From NCBI RefSeq assembly GCF_009911695.1, contig NZ_QWKK01000001.1:1-64000 (forward strand): a DNA stretch of 64,000 nucleotides. Reading direction: 5' to 3'. The translations under genes and the position numbers were made by a program. Numbering within the stretch: the first letter of the stretch is position 1; each line of letters starts with the position of its first letter. This DNA comes from Enterorhabdus sp. P55 (lineage in GTDB: Bacteria; Actinomycetota; Coriobacteriia; Coriobacteriales; Eggerthellaceae). The notes beneath the pieces are model-generated. The model ran no database searches, had not been told where the DNA came from, and saw nothing but the letters and a program-made list of their open reading frames with translations. This document shows, one piece after another, positions 55,204 through 63,002 of the stretch.

Positions 55204-56075
55204 GAAGCGACCTCCTTATCCGGTCTCGTGGTTAGCGTATCGGACTATTGTAGCGAAGCGGTATCGGCCTTCGTTTCGAAAGCGTTAAATCATCGGGGGC
55301 GCGCTATAGATTCTCCCGGTCACGCGTCCCCGCCTCGAGCGATCCCCCCGTCGAAGGCGCTTCCCGGATTTCTGGCCAAAAACGCTGCGTTTTACGCAGA
55401 TGGAGGGGCCCTGGGGCGGGATTGCTCGTGGGGGATGCGGGGTTTTCCCTGGTCAGCGCCGAGCGGCTGCGAGGGGCGCGGTACGGGCGCGAAGGATTCT
55501 GCGTAAACTGCAGGGAATTTGGCCAGAAATCCGGGAATTCCGGGCGAGGGGGCAGGCTGGATGCGGAGGGAGCCGGCCTTTTGCGCTGGGGAGGCGAGGG
55601 GGGGGGTGGCCTCTCGGGCATGCGGAGCCTCTGGGGGCCGGCGGCGCTGAGCGCTCGCACGGCAGCGCGCTGGTGCCGAGCTTCGGCAGGGACTTGTCCC
55701 TACGGCTCCCGGTATCCATCCGCCAGCGTCTTGGCGCCGAAGTTCGTCGGGGTCTGTCTGACTTCGATGCCCACCAGGCCAGGGGCCTGACGCTGAAGCG
55801 GCTGCGCCGCCCGCATGGCCAGCCGCCCCCCGCGCAAGCGCAGGCCCCCGCCTTCCGCGCCGCCCGCCGGCCCAGCCGCTCCCTCGGCCCCCGCGCGCCG
55901 AAGCTCGGATCAAGGCGCCAGCAGGCGCGCCAGGGCCGGGGAGGGCGCCGGCGTTCGGCTCCGAGAAACGGGCGGGCATCGGGGGCATGGCGCGCATCTG
56001 CCGCTGCGCGCGCCGATCGAGCCCCGGCTCGTGGGGCCCAGGCGCGGCGGGACCGCAAGCGCGGCGGGCGCGGCC
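55204..56075. other. 872 bp gap holding element D; no credible gene
   Basis: Promoter region of the acyl-CoA gene run, then element D (55361-55537). From about 55540 to 56075 several frames are open on both strands only because of G+C content; translations are Arg/Pro/Ala-rich. Two adjacent perfect hairpins occur at 55674-55688 (TGCCGA/TCGGCA) and 55688-55701 (AGGGAC/GTCCCT). Could be a decayed gene or an untranslated RNA. Confidence 0.45.
55361..55537. repeat. long inverted-repeat element D
   Basis: A 40 bp arm at 55361-55400 is mirrored at 55498-55537 with 35 of 40 positions matching (20 perfect outer bases, 10 perfect inner bases) around a 97 nt loop. The arm contains ATTTCTGGCCAAA and TTTACGCAGA. 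The reverse complement of the loop contains TGACCAGGGAAAACCCC (55439-55455). Confidence 0.85.
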
Positions 56076-58046
56076 CTAGGATCGGCGGCGCAGGAGCGCG
56101 AGGAAGTGGGCGTCAGGGCCGCCCGGCTCGAGGGCCACCGAGAAGAAGGGCAGCTCCACGCCCAGGTCGGGACGGGCGAAGGGGATGATCTCGAAGCCGG
56201 CCCCCTGCTCGCTCGCGAGGAAGGCCTCCACCACGGCGGCGTTCTCCTCGGTCGTGACGGTGCAGGTGGCGTACGCGAGCGTGCCGCCCGGGGCCACGTG
56301 GGCCGCCGCCGAATCGAGCAGGCGCGCGCCGAGCGCCGCCTGCTCGGCGATGGTGTCAGGGCGCAGGCGCCAGCGGATGTCGGCATGGCGGCGCAGGGTG
56401 CCGAGCCCCGTGCAGGGGGCGTCCACGAACACGCGGTCGAACAGGCGCTCGCCCACGAGCGCGCCCAAGTCGCAACCGTCGCCGGTGAGCGCGTCTTCCA
56501 CCTCGATGCCGAACTGGGCCGCGCGCTCGCGGAGGAGCTTCGTCTTGAAGGCGTGGGCGTCCACGGTCACATAACCCGACACCTGGTGCCCGAAGCGGCG
56601 CTGCGCGCAGGACTGGTCGAGGATGGTCTTGGTGGCGCGTCCGGCGCCTATCTCAAGGAACGACGCCGGCTCTTCCTCGCCCACCACGAGGCTGGCCACG
56701 GCCTGGGAGGTGGCATCTGAGACGAGCAGCAGCCCCTGGGAGAGCATACGGCGCACGCGCCCGTCAAGGAGCGCCAGGCCCGACGCCAGGCAGTAGCAGC
56801 CCTCCACGCGGCGGCCGGCCACCTCCACCGGCTCAGGCTGGCCATGGGCGGCCGCCAGGATGGAGACCACCTCCTCATCGGTCGCCTTGGCGGCGTTCAC
56901 GGCCACGTACACCGGCGCGGGCTCGTTGGAGGCCGTCATGAGGTCATGGGCGCCCTGCGGCCCGAGATCCTTGATGAGACGCTCGGCAAGCCAGGCGGGG
57001 AATCCATGGAGCCGCGCATAAGCGCGCAGGTCGGTGCGCGGGTCGCCGAAGGGGAAGCTCTCCTTGGCGCGCACGACGCGGCGCAGCACGGCGTTGGCCA
57101 GGCCGCCGGCGCGCGGGGCGACGGACTTGACGAGCTCGACGCCCTGGTCGACCGCCGCATGAGGACTCTTCTGGAGGAAGATGATCTCGTAGGCCGAGAG
57201 CGCCAGCGCGTCGCGCACCGCAGGGCTCGCGTCGTCAGGCGAGTCCATGCAGCCGTCGATCACGTCGTCAAGCGTGCCGCGGGTGCTCGTCACCCCGAGC
57301 ACGAGACGCGTGGCGAAGGCGCGCTCCTCGCGGGCGATCTTGGAGGTGTCGATGGTCGAGGCGATGACGTCTTGGGCGAAGGCGTGGCGCTCGCGCAGCT
57401 GGTGGATGGCCTCGAGCGCGAGTCCGCGCGCCTCGGTGGCGCGCCCACGCCGCGGCGGGGCCTGGCGGCGGTCGGCATCGCGAGGCCCGCGGCGTTCGCG
57501 GTCGCCCCCGGCGCGAGGCCCACGGTCGTCTCGCCGGGGACTGTCGCCCTCGGGGCGGGGAGCACGCTCGTCGGCGGCTTGCGGGCCGCGAGCAGGGGCA
57601 TCCCGACGCTCGCGGCTGTCAGGCGCATGGCGGTCGCCCTCGGGGCGGGGGCCATGCGCCTGATCACGCCCGCGACCGAAGCCGGGCTTGCCCTGGGGGC
57701 GACCTCCGCGATCATCCCCAGGACGGCCCGACCGCTGGCCGTCGAAGCCGCGGGGGCCCTCGGAGCGCGAGCCGCGCCCGCGTTCACCCTGCCCGTCTTG
57801 AGAGCCGCGGCCCCGGTCGTCCCGGAACCGGCGGTCTCCCCCGCCTCGCCCTTCGTCGCGCCTCGGGCGGCGATCATCGCGCTGCCCACGGGAGCCCTGC
57901 GCCCGCTGGCCGCCACGCGCGTCTTGTCCGCCCTGGGAGCGCGGGCCCCGTCGCTCGCCCTGTTGTCCGCGGCGGTCGTCTCGGCCCTCTCGCGGGGATC
58001 GGTCGTCGCGTCGGCGCCCCTCGGGGGCGCGGCGGTCGTCATGCAC
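56076..58046 (-). CDS. rsmB: 16S rRNA m5C967 methyltransferase RsmB with RGD-rich N-terminus
   Basis: 656 residues from GTG 58046. Residues ~215 to the end are a complete RsmB: a NusB-like domain (ALEAIHQLRERHAFAQDVI, YEIIFLQKSPHAAVDQGVELVK) and the methyltransferase domain with FLEIGAGRATKT, the DAPCTGLGTLRR motif (catalytic Cys) and YATCTVTTEENA (second Cys). The preceding ~215 residues are low-complexity Arg/Gly/Asp/Gln (DDRRGQQGERRGPRSQGG and so on), not part of usual ~430-residue RsmB. The start overlaps fmt by 8 nt. Confidence 0.92.
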   Translation of the reverse strand: MHDDRRAPEGRRRDDRSPREGRDDRRGQQGERRGPRSQGGQDARGGQRAQGSRGQRDDRRPRRDEGRGGGDRRFRDDRGRGSQDGQGERGRGSRSEGPRGFDGQRSGRPGDDRGGRPQGKPGFGRGRDQAHGPRPEGDRHAPDSRERRDAPARGPQAADERAPRPEGDSPRRDDRGPRAGGDRERRGPRDADRRQAPPRRGRATEARGLALEAIHQLRERHAFAQDVIASTIDTSKIAREERAFATRLVLGVTSTRGTLDDVIDGCMDSPDDASPAVRDALALSAYEIIFLQKSPHAAVDQGVELVKSVAPRAGGLANAVLRRVVRAKESFPFGDPRTDLRAYARLHGFPAWLAERLIKDLGPQGAHDLMTASNEPAPVYVAVNAAKATDEEVVSILAAAHGQPEPVEVAGRRVEGCYCLASGLALLDGRVRRMLSQGLLLVSDATSQAVASLVVGEEEPASFLEIGAGRATKTILDQSCAQRRFGHQVSGYVTVDAHAFKTKLLRERAAQFGIEVEDALTGDGCDLGALVGERLFDRVFVDAPCTGLGTLRRHADIRWRLRPDTIAEQAALGARLLDSAAAHVAPGGTLAYATCTVTTEENAAVVEAFLASEQGAGFEIIPFARPDLGVELPFFSVALEPGGPDAHFLALLRRRS

Positions 58047-58995
58047 AGGACCACGTTCCTTTCTCGTCCCGCAGCGCGGGGCAGCCAGCCGCGAACGCGC
58101 GGCCGTCCATGGGCTTCTTTCCATCGGGCTTGAGCCCGGTCACCTCGAGCGCGCCGTCAGCGCAGGCGAGCACGAGGCGCTTGGCCGCCACGAGGGCATC
58201 CCCCGGCGCGGCCTGCGCGGCAGGCTCCGCAGCGGGACTGCCTGCAGGCAGGGGCGCGCAGGACAGCACCGTCACGGGGCGGCCGGCGATGACGCAGCGG
58301 CTGGGATGGGCCTCGCCAGACGCGCGGACGCGCCGGGCGTTCTGCTCAACGGTCGCGTTCGGGTCGAGGTCGAGCTCGCCCTTCGCCACCTTCTCCGCGT
58401 AGGTGACGGCCGTCTCGTCCTGGGGCGTCCAGGGCAGTGCGCGGCCTGAGGCCAGCTCGTCGAGCGCCTCGACGAGCGCCTCGCCGCCCGCCTCGGCCAG
58501 CTCGGCGGTCAGCGTCGCGGCGTCCTTGCCCGCCACGGGCACGGCGCGGCAGATGCAGTAGGCGCCCGTGTCAAGGCCCTCCTCCATCTCCATGACGCAC
58601 ACGCCCGCCTCCTCGTCGCCGGCGAGGATGGCGCGTTCGATGGGCGCCGCGCCGCGCCAGCGCGGCAGGAGCGAGCCGTGCACGTTGAGGCAGCCGAATG
58701 GCGGCACGTCGAGGATCTCCTTGGGGAGGATGGCCCCATAGGCGGCCACGCACACCACGTCGGGCGCAAGCGCGGCCAGCTCGGCTGCAGCCTCCGGCGT
58801 GCGCAGGGTGCGCGGCGTGAGCACGGGGATGCCCCGCGCGGCGGCCTCCTCCTTCACCGGCGAGGGCACGAGGGCCTTGCCACGACCGCGCACGGCATCG
58901 GGGCGCGTGTAGACGGCCACCACCTCGTGCGCGGCGGCCACGCGCGCAAGCACCCGGGCGGCGAAGTCCGGCGTGCCCATGAAGACGACGCGCAC
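58039..58995 (-). CDS. fmt: methionyl-tRNA formyltransferase
   Basis: Formylates initiator Met-tRNA. 318 residues from GTG 58995, just after the def stop. VVFMGTPDFAARVL at the N-terminus, the catalytic NVHGSLLPRWRGAAPIERAI and the DTG in EEGLDTGAY. The C-terminal OB domain is present. Overlaps rsmB. The def-fmt-rsmB order is common. Confidence 0.96.
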   Translation of the reverse strand: MRVVFMGTPDFAARVLARVAAAHEVVAVYTRPDAVRGRGKALVPSPVKEEAAARGIPVLTPRTLRTPEAAAELAALAPDVVCVAAYGAILPKEILDVPPFGCLNVHGSLLPRWRGAAPIERAILAGDEEAGVCVMEMEEGLDTGAYCICRAVPVAGKDAATLTAELAEAGGEALVEALDELASGRALPWTPQDETAVTYAEKVAKGELDLDPNATVEQNARRVRASGEAHPSRCVIAGRPVTVLSCAPLPAGSPAAEPAAQAAPGDALVAAKRLVLACADGALEVTGLKPDGKKPMDGRAFAAGCPALRDEKGTWSCA

Positions 58996-58996
58996 C

Positions 58997-59536
58997 CTAG
59001 CCCACCTCGACGGAGGTGTCGCCCGGGCGCGCGCCGGCAGCACGGGCCTCCTCGTAGGCGGCGAGCGCCTCGATGCGAGTCACCGGGTCGCAGCTCTCGA
59101 AGAGCGTGCGGCCCTCCAGGTGGTCGATCTCGTGCTGGAGGCAGCGGCCGAGCAGGCCGTCGCCCTCGATCTCCCACAGCTCGCCGTCCAGGTCGTAGTA
59201 GCGCACGCGCGCCCATGGCTGGCGGGAGATGGGCACGGTGACGCCCGGACAGGACAGGCAGCCCTCGCCGCCCGTCTCCGGCTCGCCGCGCAGCTCGACG
59301 ATCTCCGGGTTCACGAGCACGATGGGCTCCTGCTCGCCCTCGCCGTCCCAGTCGACGTCGATGACCACGAGCCGCTGGGCCACGCCCACCTGGGGCGCCG
59401 CGATGCCGCAGCCGTTGTTCTTGTACATGGCATGCGCCATCTGCTTGGCGAGACGCTTGAGCGACTTGTCGCCCACCTCGCAGGGCTCGCAGACCTGCGA
59501 GAGAATGGGGTCGGGCGAGGTGACAATCTTAAGCAT
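58997..59536 (-). CDS. def: peptide deformylase
   Basis: Removes the formyl group from nascent proteins. 179 residues from ATG 59536. All three family motifs: GCGIAAPQVG (motif 1), EGCLSCPG (motif 2, metal Cys) and HEIDHLEG (motif 3, metal His residues). Longer readings reach into element E and were rejected. Confidence 0.96.
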   Translation of the reverse strand: MLKIVTSPDPILSQVCEPCEVGDKSLKRLAKQMAHAMYKNNGCGIAAPQVGVAQRLVVIDVDWDGEGEQEPIVLVNPEIVELRGEPETGGEGCLSCPGVTVPISRQPWARVRYYDLDGELWEIEGDGLLGRCLQHEIDHLEGRTLFESCDPVTRIEALAAYEEARAAGARPGDTSVEVG

Positions 59537-60039
59537 GGAGCGTGTCTGCCTTTCTGACGTGCGGGGACGCGCCCTCTGGGCGCCGTTTTCGTTGTAGGCC
59601 ATTGTGCGGCTCGCCCGCCTTGGTGTCCAGCGCGGGCGCGGAAACGCCACATTCCCCCGGCTTGCGGCGTCCCGCGCGGGGCAGGACGGCCCCCGAGGCA
59701 AGGCCGCTGCCACTTTTTCGCCGGAAAATGGCACGAATCGGCGGTTTGGTACGGTCGGCTCCTCCTCATACGCGGAATTTGTTAGCCCGAGAAAACCGTG
59801 ACCTGGGAAAACCCCAGCAAAGCCTTGGCCCGATGGTGGCAAGCGCCCGTTTCGCGCGCGACCAACCGTACCAAACCGCCGATTCGTGCCATCAGGTCGG
59901 GAAAACCTGGCAGCGGCGAAGGACGGGGGGCGAAGCCGGCCTCCCTGACGCGCAAAGGGGCCAGCGGGCACTCAAGCTAGCCGCGAGCCGGGATACGGGC
60001 GAAGGCGGGAGCTGCGCGTCGGCGTGCGGCAAGGCGGCC
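59537..60039. other. 503 bp gap between def and dnaG holding element E
   Basis: Contains the def promoter region and element E. Just right of element E is CAGGT...ACCTG (about 59893-59910), a short hairpin around GGGAAA. No credible gene. Confidence 0.5.
59728..59892. repeat. long inverted-repeat element E
   Basis: A perfect 28 bp arm at 59728-59755 is mirrored at 59865-59892 around a 109 nt loop. The loop contains TGACCTGGGAAAACCCC (59799-59815), the motif seen reversed in element D. The arm resembles that of element A (GAATCGGCGGTTTGG versus GAATCGACGGTTTTG). Confidence 0.88.
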
Positions 60040-61983
60040 CTAGGCCGGCGAGAGGGGCTTGTGGGCCAGGCGCCGCTGGTTGAGGTCGCCCTGCATGCCC
60101 ACGACGCTCTGGAAGAGCGAGTCGTAGTCCTCGGGCGAGAACTGCGTCGGGTCGACGAGAAGGGCCTTCAGCGACGCGATGGCCTCCTCCGCGTCGCCGA
60201 GCGAGAGCTCCTCGGCCAGGTAGGCCGCCACCTCGCCCGCGTCCGCGCCCTCGGGGACGGCTGCGGCGGTGAGCGTGCCTGCGGCCCCCGGCACGGAGGC
60301 GGTGGCATTGGTGATGAGCGTGCCGGCCGTGGCGTGCGGGTCGCCCGCCAGGGTGTCGAGCAGCGATTGGGCGATGGCCCCGTGCGCCGCGCGGCGCCAC
60401 TGGACCTGGGCGAGCGCGTCGGCATGCGTCAGCGCCAGGAGCGGGTGCTGCGCGAGCACCGAGAGGAACTCCCGCTCGAAGCGCAGGCGGCTGCGCTCGG
60501 CCTGGGTGAGGCGCCCCCGCGCAGGGGCCGGCTCCGGCAGGGGGGAGGCGCCGGGGACGGAGGCCTCCCCCGCCGGGGCCTCGCCGTCGCGACGAGCCGG
60601 CGGCGCCAGCGCGGCCAGGGCCTCGAGCACGTCCTCCTCGCGCGCGCGGCAGCGACCCGCTATCTGCACCGCATAGTCCTTGGCCAGAAGCGACTCCTTG
60701 ATGGGCGCGAGCACCGAGAGCGCATCAGCCAGGGCGCGGGTGCGCCCCTCGGCCGTGGACAGGTCGTAGCGCGCCAGGCGGCGGTCGATGCCGTACTTGA
60801 GCAGCGGCTGGGCCCGCTTGATGAGCTCGCTGAGCGCCGCGGCGCCGCGGGCGGCCACGAACTCGGCCGGATCGAGGTTGTCGGGCAGCGTCACCGCGCA
60901 GAGCTCCACCTTCGAGCGGCCCGCCTCCGGCGTCATGGAGTCGTCGATGAACCCGAGCGCGCGGTCGGCGGCGCGCTGGCCCGCCTCGTCGCCGTCGAAG
61001 AGGTAGACGATGCGGTGCTGGGCGTGGCGCGAGAGCAGCCGGATATGGCGCAGGGTGAGCGCCGTGCCAAGCGTGGCCACGGCGTTGCCTATGCCGGCCT
61101 CGTGCAAGGCGATGACGTCGGTGTAGCCCTCCACCACGATGGCCGTGCCCGTGGAGGCCATGGCCGCCTTGGCGTGGTCGAGCCCGTAGAGCACCTGGGA
61201 CTTGTGGAAGACGGGCGTCTCCTGGGAGTTGAGGTACTTCGGCTCGCCCTGGCCGATCACGCGCCCGCCGAAGGCGATGCACTCGCCCTGGGCGTCGTTG
61301 ATGGGAAACATCACGCGGTCGTAGAAGCGGTCGCGCAGGCGCCCCTCGCGGCTGCGCGAGGCCACGTTGGCCTCCACCAGCTCATCGTCGCGGAAGCCGC
61401 GCGCCTTGAGGTGGCGCGTGAGGGCGCCCCGGCCGGGCGCGAAGCCGAGGTTCCACTCCTTGGGCACCTTGCCTCCCAGCCCGCGGCCGGCCAGGTACTC
61501 GCGGGCCTTGGCGGCCCCGGCGTCGGGGCTGCGCATGAGCTGGGTGTGGTAGAACTCGGCGGTGGCGGCGCAGATGTCCTTGATCCGCGCCTTCTTGGAA
61601 GCCGGCGCGGAGGGCCGCCCGCCCGTCTCCTGGATGTCGATGTGGGCGCGCTCGGCCAGCTTGCGCACGGCCTCGGGAAAGGAGAGGTCCTCGGTCTTCA
61701 TGACGAAGGCGAACACGTCGCCGCCCTCGTTGCAGCCGAAGCAGTGCCACAGCTGCACCGACGGGTCGATCTTGAACGAGGGCGTCTTCTCCTGGTGCAG
61801 CGGACAGCAGCACCAGAAGTCGCGGCCCTTCTGCTTGACGGGCACGCGCTCGCCGATGACCGCCACGAGGTCGCTCGCCTCGCGCACGCGCTGGATGTCT
61901 TCGTCGCTGATGGAGCCCACGGTGCGCCGTGCCGCCTTCCTCTTGATGACGGGGCTGCCCTCATCACGTCGCCGGCAGCCCAC
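60040..61983 (-). CDS. dnaG: DNA primase
   Basis: Makes RNA primers at the replication fork. About 647 residues from GTG 61983; a GTG at 61920 (VGSISDEDIQRV) is an equally possible start that fits relatives better. CHC2 zinc finger (CPLH near 60-63, CFGC near 81-84), the primase core with VVEGYTDVIAL and the TOPRIM acidic residues in YLFDGDEAG, and a C-terminal helicase-binding helical domain after a Pro/Ala linker (about 500-530). Monocistronic by appearance. Confidence 0.94.
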   Translation of the reverse strand: MGCRRRDEGSPVIKRKAARRTVGSISDEDIQRVREASDLVAVIGERVPVKQKGRDFWCCCPLHQEKTPSFKIDPSVQLWHCFGCNEGGDVFAFVMKTEDLSFPEAVRKLAERAHIDIQETGGRPSAPASKKARIKDICAATAEFYHTQLMRSPDAGAAKAREYLAGRGLGGKVPKEWNLGFAPGRGALTRHLKARGFRDDELVEANVASRSREGRLRDRFYDRVMFPINDAQGECIAFGGRVIGQGEPKYLNSQETPVFHKSQVLYGLDHAKAAMASTGTAIVVEGYTDVIALHEAGIGNAVATLGTALTLRHIRLLSRHAQHRIVYLFDGDEAGQRAADRALGFIDDSMTPEAGRSKVELCAVTLPDNLDPAEFVAARGAAALSELIKRAQPLLKYGIDRRLARYDLSTAEGRTRALADALSVLAPIKESLLAKDYAVQIAGRCRAREEDVLEALAALAPPARRDGEAPAGEASVPGASPLPEPAPARGRLTQAERSRLRFEREFLSVLAQHPLLALTHADALAQVQWRRAAHGAIAQSLLDTLAGDPHATAGTLITNATASVPGAAGTLTAAAVPEGADAGEVAAYLAEELSLGDAEEAIASLKALLVDPTQFSPEDYDSLFQSVVGMQGDLNQRRLAHKPLSPA

Positions 61984-62060
61984 CCGATTGGGCCAGTATA
62001 GCGCATGCCCGTCTGACCCCGGGCCTTAGGAGGCGGCGAATACGCGGACATATGGGCGGG

Positions 62061-62103
62061 AAAAGCCCCGGCGCTCTCACCGGTCAGGCGAGAGCGCCGG
62101 GGC
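62061..62103 (-). terminator. terminator after the molybdoenzyme operon and its tail
   Basis: A perfect 14 bp stem (62065-62078 with 62090-62103, arm CCCCGGCGCTCTC plus one pair), 11 nt loop, and TTTT on the minus strand. It lies 24 bp after the tail stop codon. Confidence 0.88.
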
Positions 62104-62129
62104 CGCGCCTCTGCAGGGGAAATGCGCTA

Positions 62130-62369
62130 GCGGCTGCGGAAGGGCCGGCGCTTGCGTGCCGCAAGAACCAGCACGGCGAGCGAGCCCGCAGCGGCGCAGG
62201 AGGCCACCAGGACAATCGCGTTGTCGCCCGTCTGGGCGAGCGCGATCAGCTGCGGGATGAGGGCATCGTCGGAGCGGTCGTCACCCGATCCGTCCTCAGC
62301 GCCTGTGCCGTCGGCTCCGCCCTGCGAGCCATCGCCCCCGGCTACTCCGGCCCGCGTGCCGAGGCCCGC
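62130..62369 (-). pseudogene. sortase-type cell-wall anchor tail, in frame after a stop codon
   Basis: Exactly 80 open codons lie between the TAG of the iron-sulfur gene (62370-62372) and a TAG at 62127-62129, in the same frame. They encode a Gly/Asp-rich spacer, the sorting-like motif LAQTGDN, a hydrophobic helix (IVLVASCAAAGSLAVLVLA) and a basic end (RKRRPFRSR): a textbook wall-sorting signal. There is no usable start codon in front. It is either a remnant of a deleted surface protein fused by chance, or a readthrough extension of the iron-sulfur protein. Confidence 0.7.
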
Positions 62370-63002
62370 CTACACCTCGCGGGGGTTCATGAGCTCCTCG
62401 TCGAGCCCCACGCCGCGCACGGCCTCGCTCGGCTCGATCGCGTAGTTCGGCTGGGTGATGACCGGGTCGGGCATCGCGGCGATGCGCTCGACCACCCGCG
62501 GTCCTGCGGACAGATCGTCGTACAGGCCGAAGCCGAGCGCGTGCTGCGGGCAGGCCTCGACGCAGACAGGCGCACGGCCCTGCGCGATGCGCGCAGAGCA
62601 GCCGTCGCACTTCTCGACGCGCCCGCTCGCCTCATCGAAGCGCGGCGCATGGTAGGGGCAGGCGACCGCGCAGAGCTGGCATCCGGTGCAGGCCTCGTGG
62701 TCGATGGTCACGAACCCCCGCGCGTCCTTCAACACGGCGCCGGCCGTGCAGATGCGCAGGCACACGGGATTCGCGCAGTGGCTGCACGACAGCGAGACGT
62801 AGAACGCGGTCACGTCCTGCTCCCAGGCGCCCTCCTCGTTGAGGCGCCACGCGCCCGCCGCGTACTCGTGCACAGTGCGGAACATGATGCCCGGCCCCAG
62901 GTCATGGTAGTCCTTGCAGGCGATTACGCACGTACGGCATCCCGTGCACCTCTTCTGGTCGAACGAGAACCCGAACTGGCTTTCCGGCGCATTGATGCTC
63001 AT
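62370..63002 (-). CDS. molybdoenzyme iron-sulfur subunit (DmsB type)
   Basis: 210 residues, electron carrier of a DMSO-reductase-family complex. Four 4Fe-4S motifs: CTGCRTCVIACK (Cys19, 22, 25, 29), CSHCANPVCLRIC, CTGCQLCAVACP and CDGCSAR...CVEACP. It ends NPREV, a common natural end for these subunits. ATG 63002 overlaps the catalytic-subunit stop (ATGA). Confidence 0.94.
   Translation of the reverse strand: MSINAPESQFGFSFDQKRCTGCRTCVIACKDYHDLGPGIMFRTVHEYAAGAWRLNEEGAWEQDVTAFYVSLSCSHCANPVCLRICTAGAVLKDARGFVTIDHEACTGCQLCAVACPYHAPRFDEASGRVEKCDGCSARIAQGRAPVCVEACPQHALGFGLYDDLSAGPRVVERIAAMPDPVITQPNYAIEPSEAVRGVGLDEELMNPREV

Noticed and set aside
55400-56720. Long frames on both strands between the XRE-cupin gene and rsmB
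   Set aside because: Low-complexity Arg/Pro/Ala translations, no start signals; partly antisense to rsmB.
33198-59892. Elements A-E as ordinary rho-independent terminators
   Set aside because: Arms are 27-40 bp with ~100 nt loops and no T run; real terminators are found separately next to several of them.
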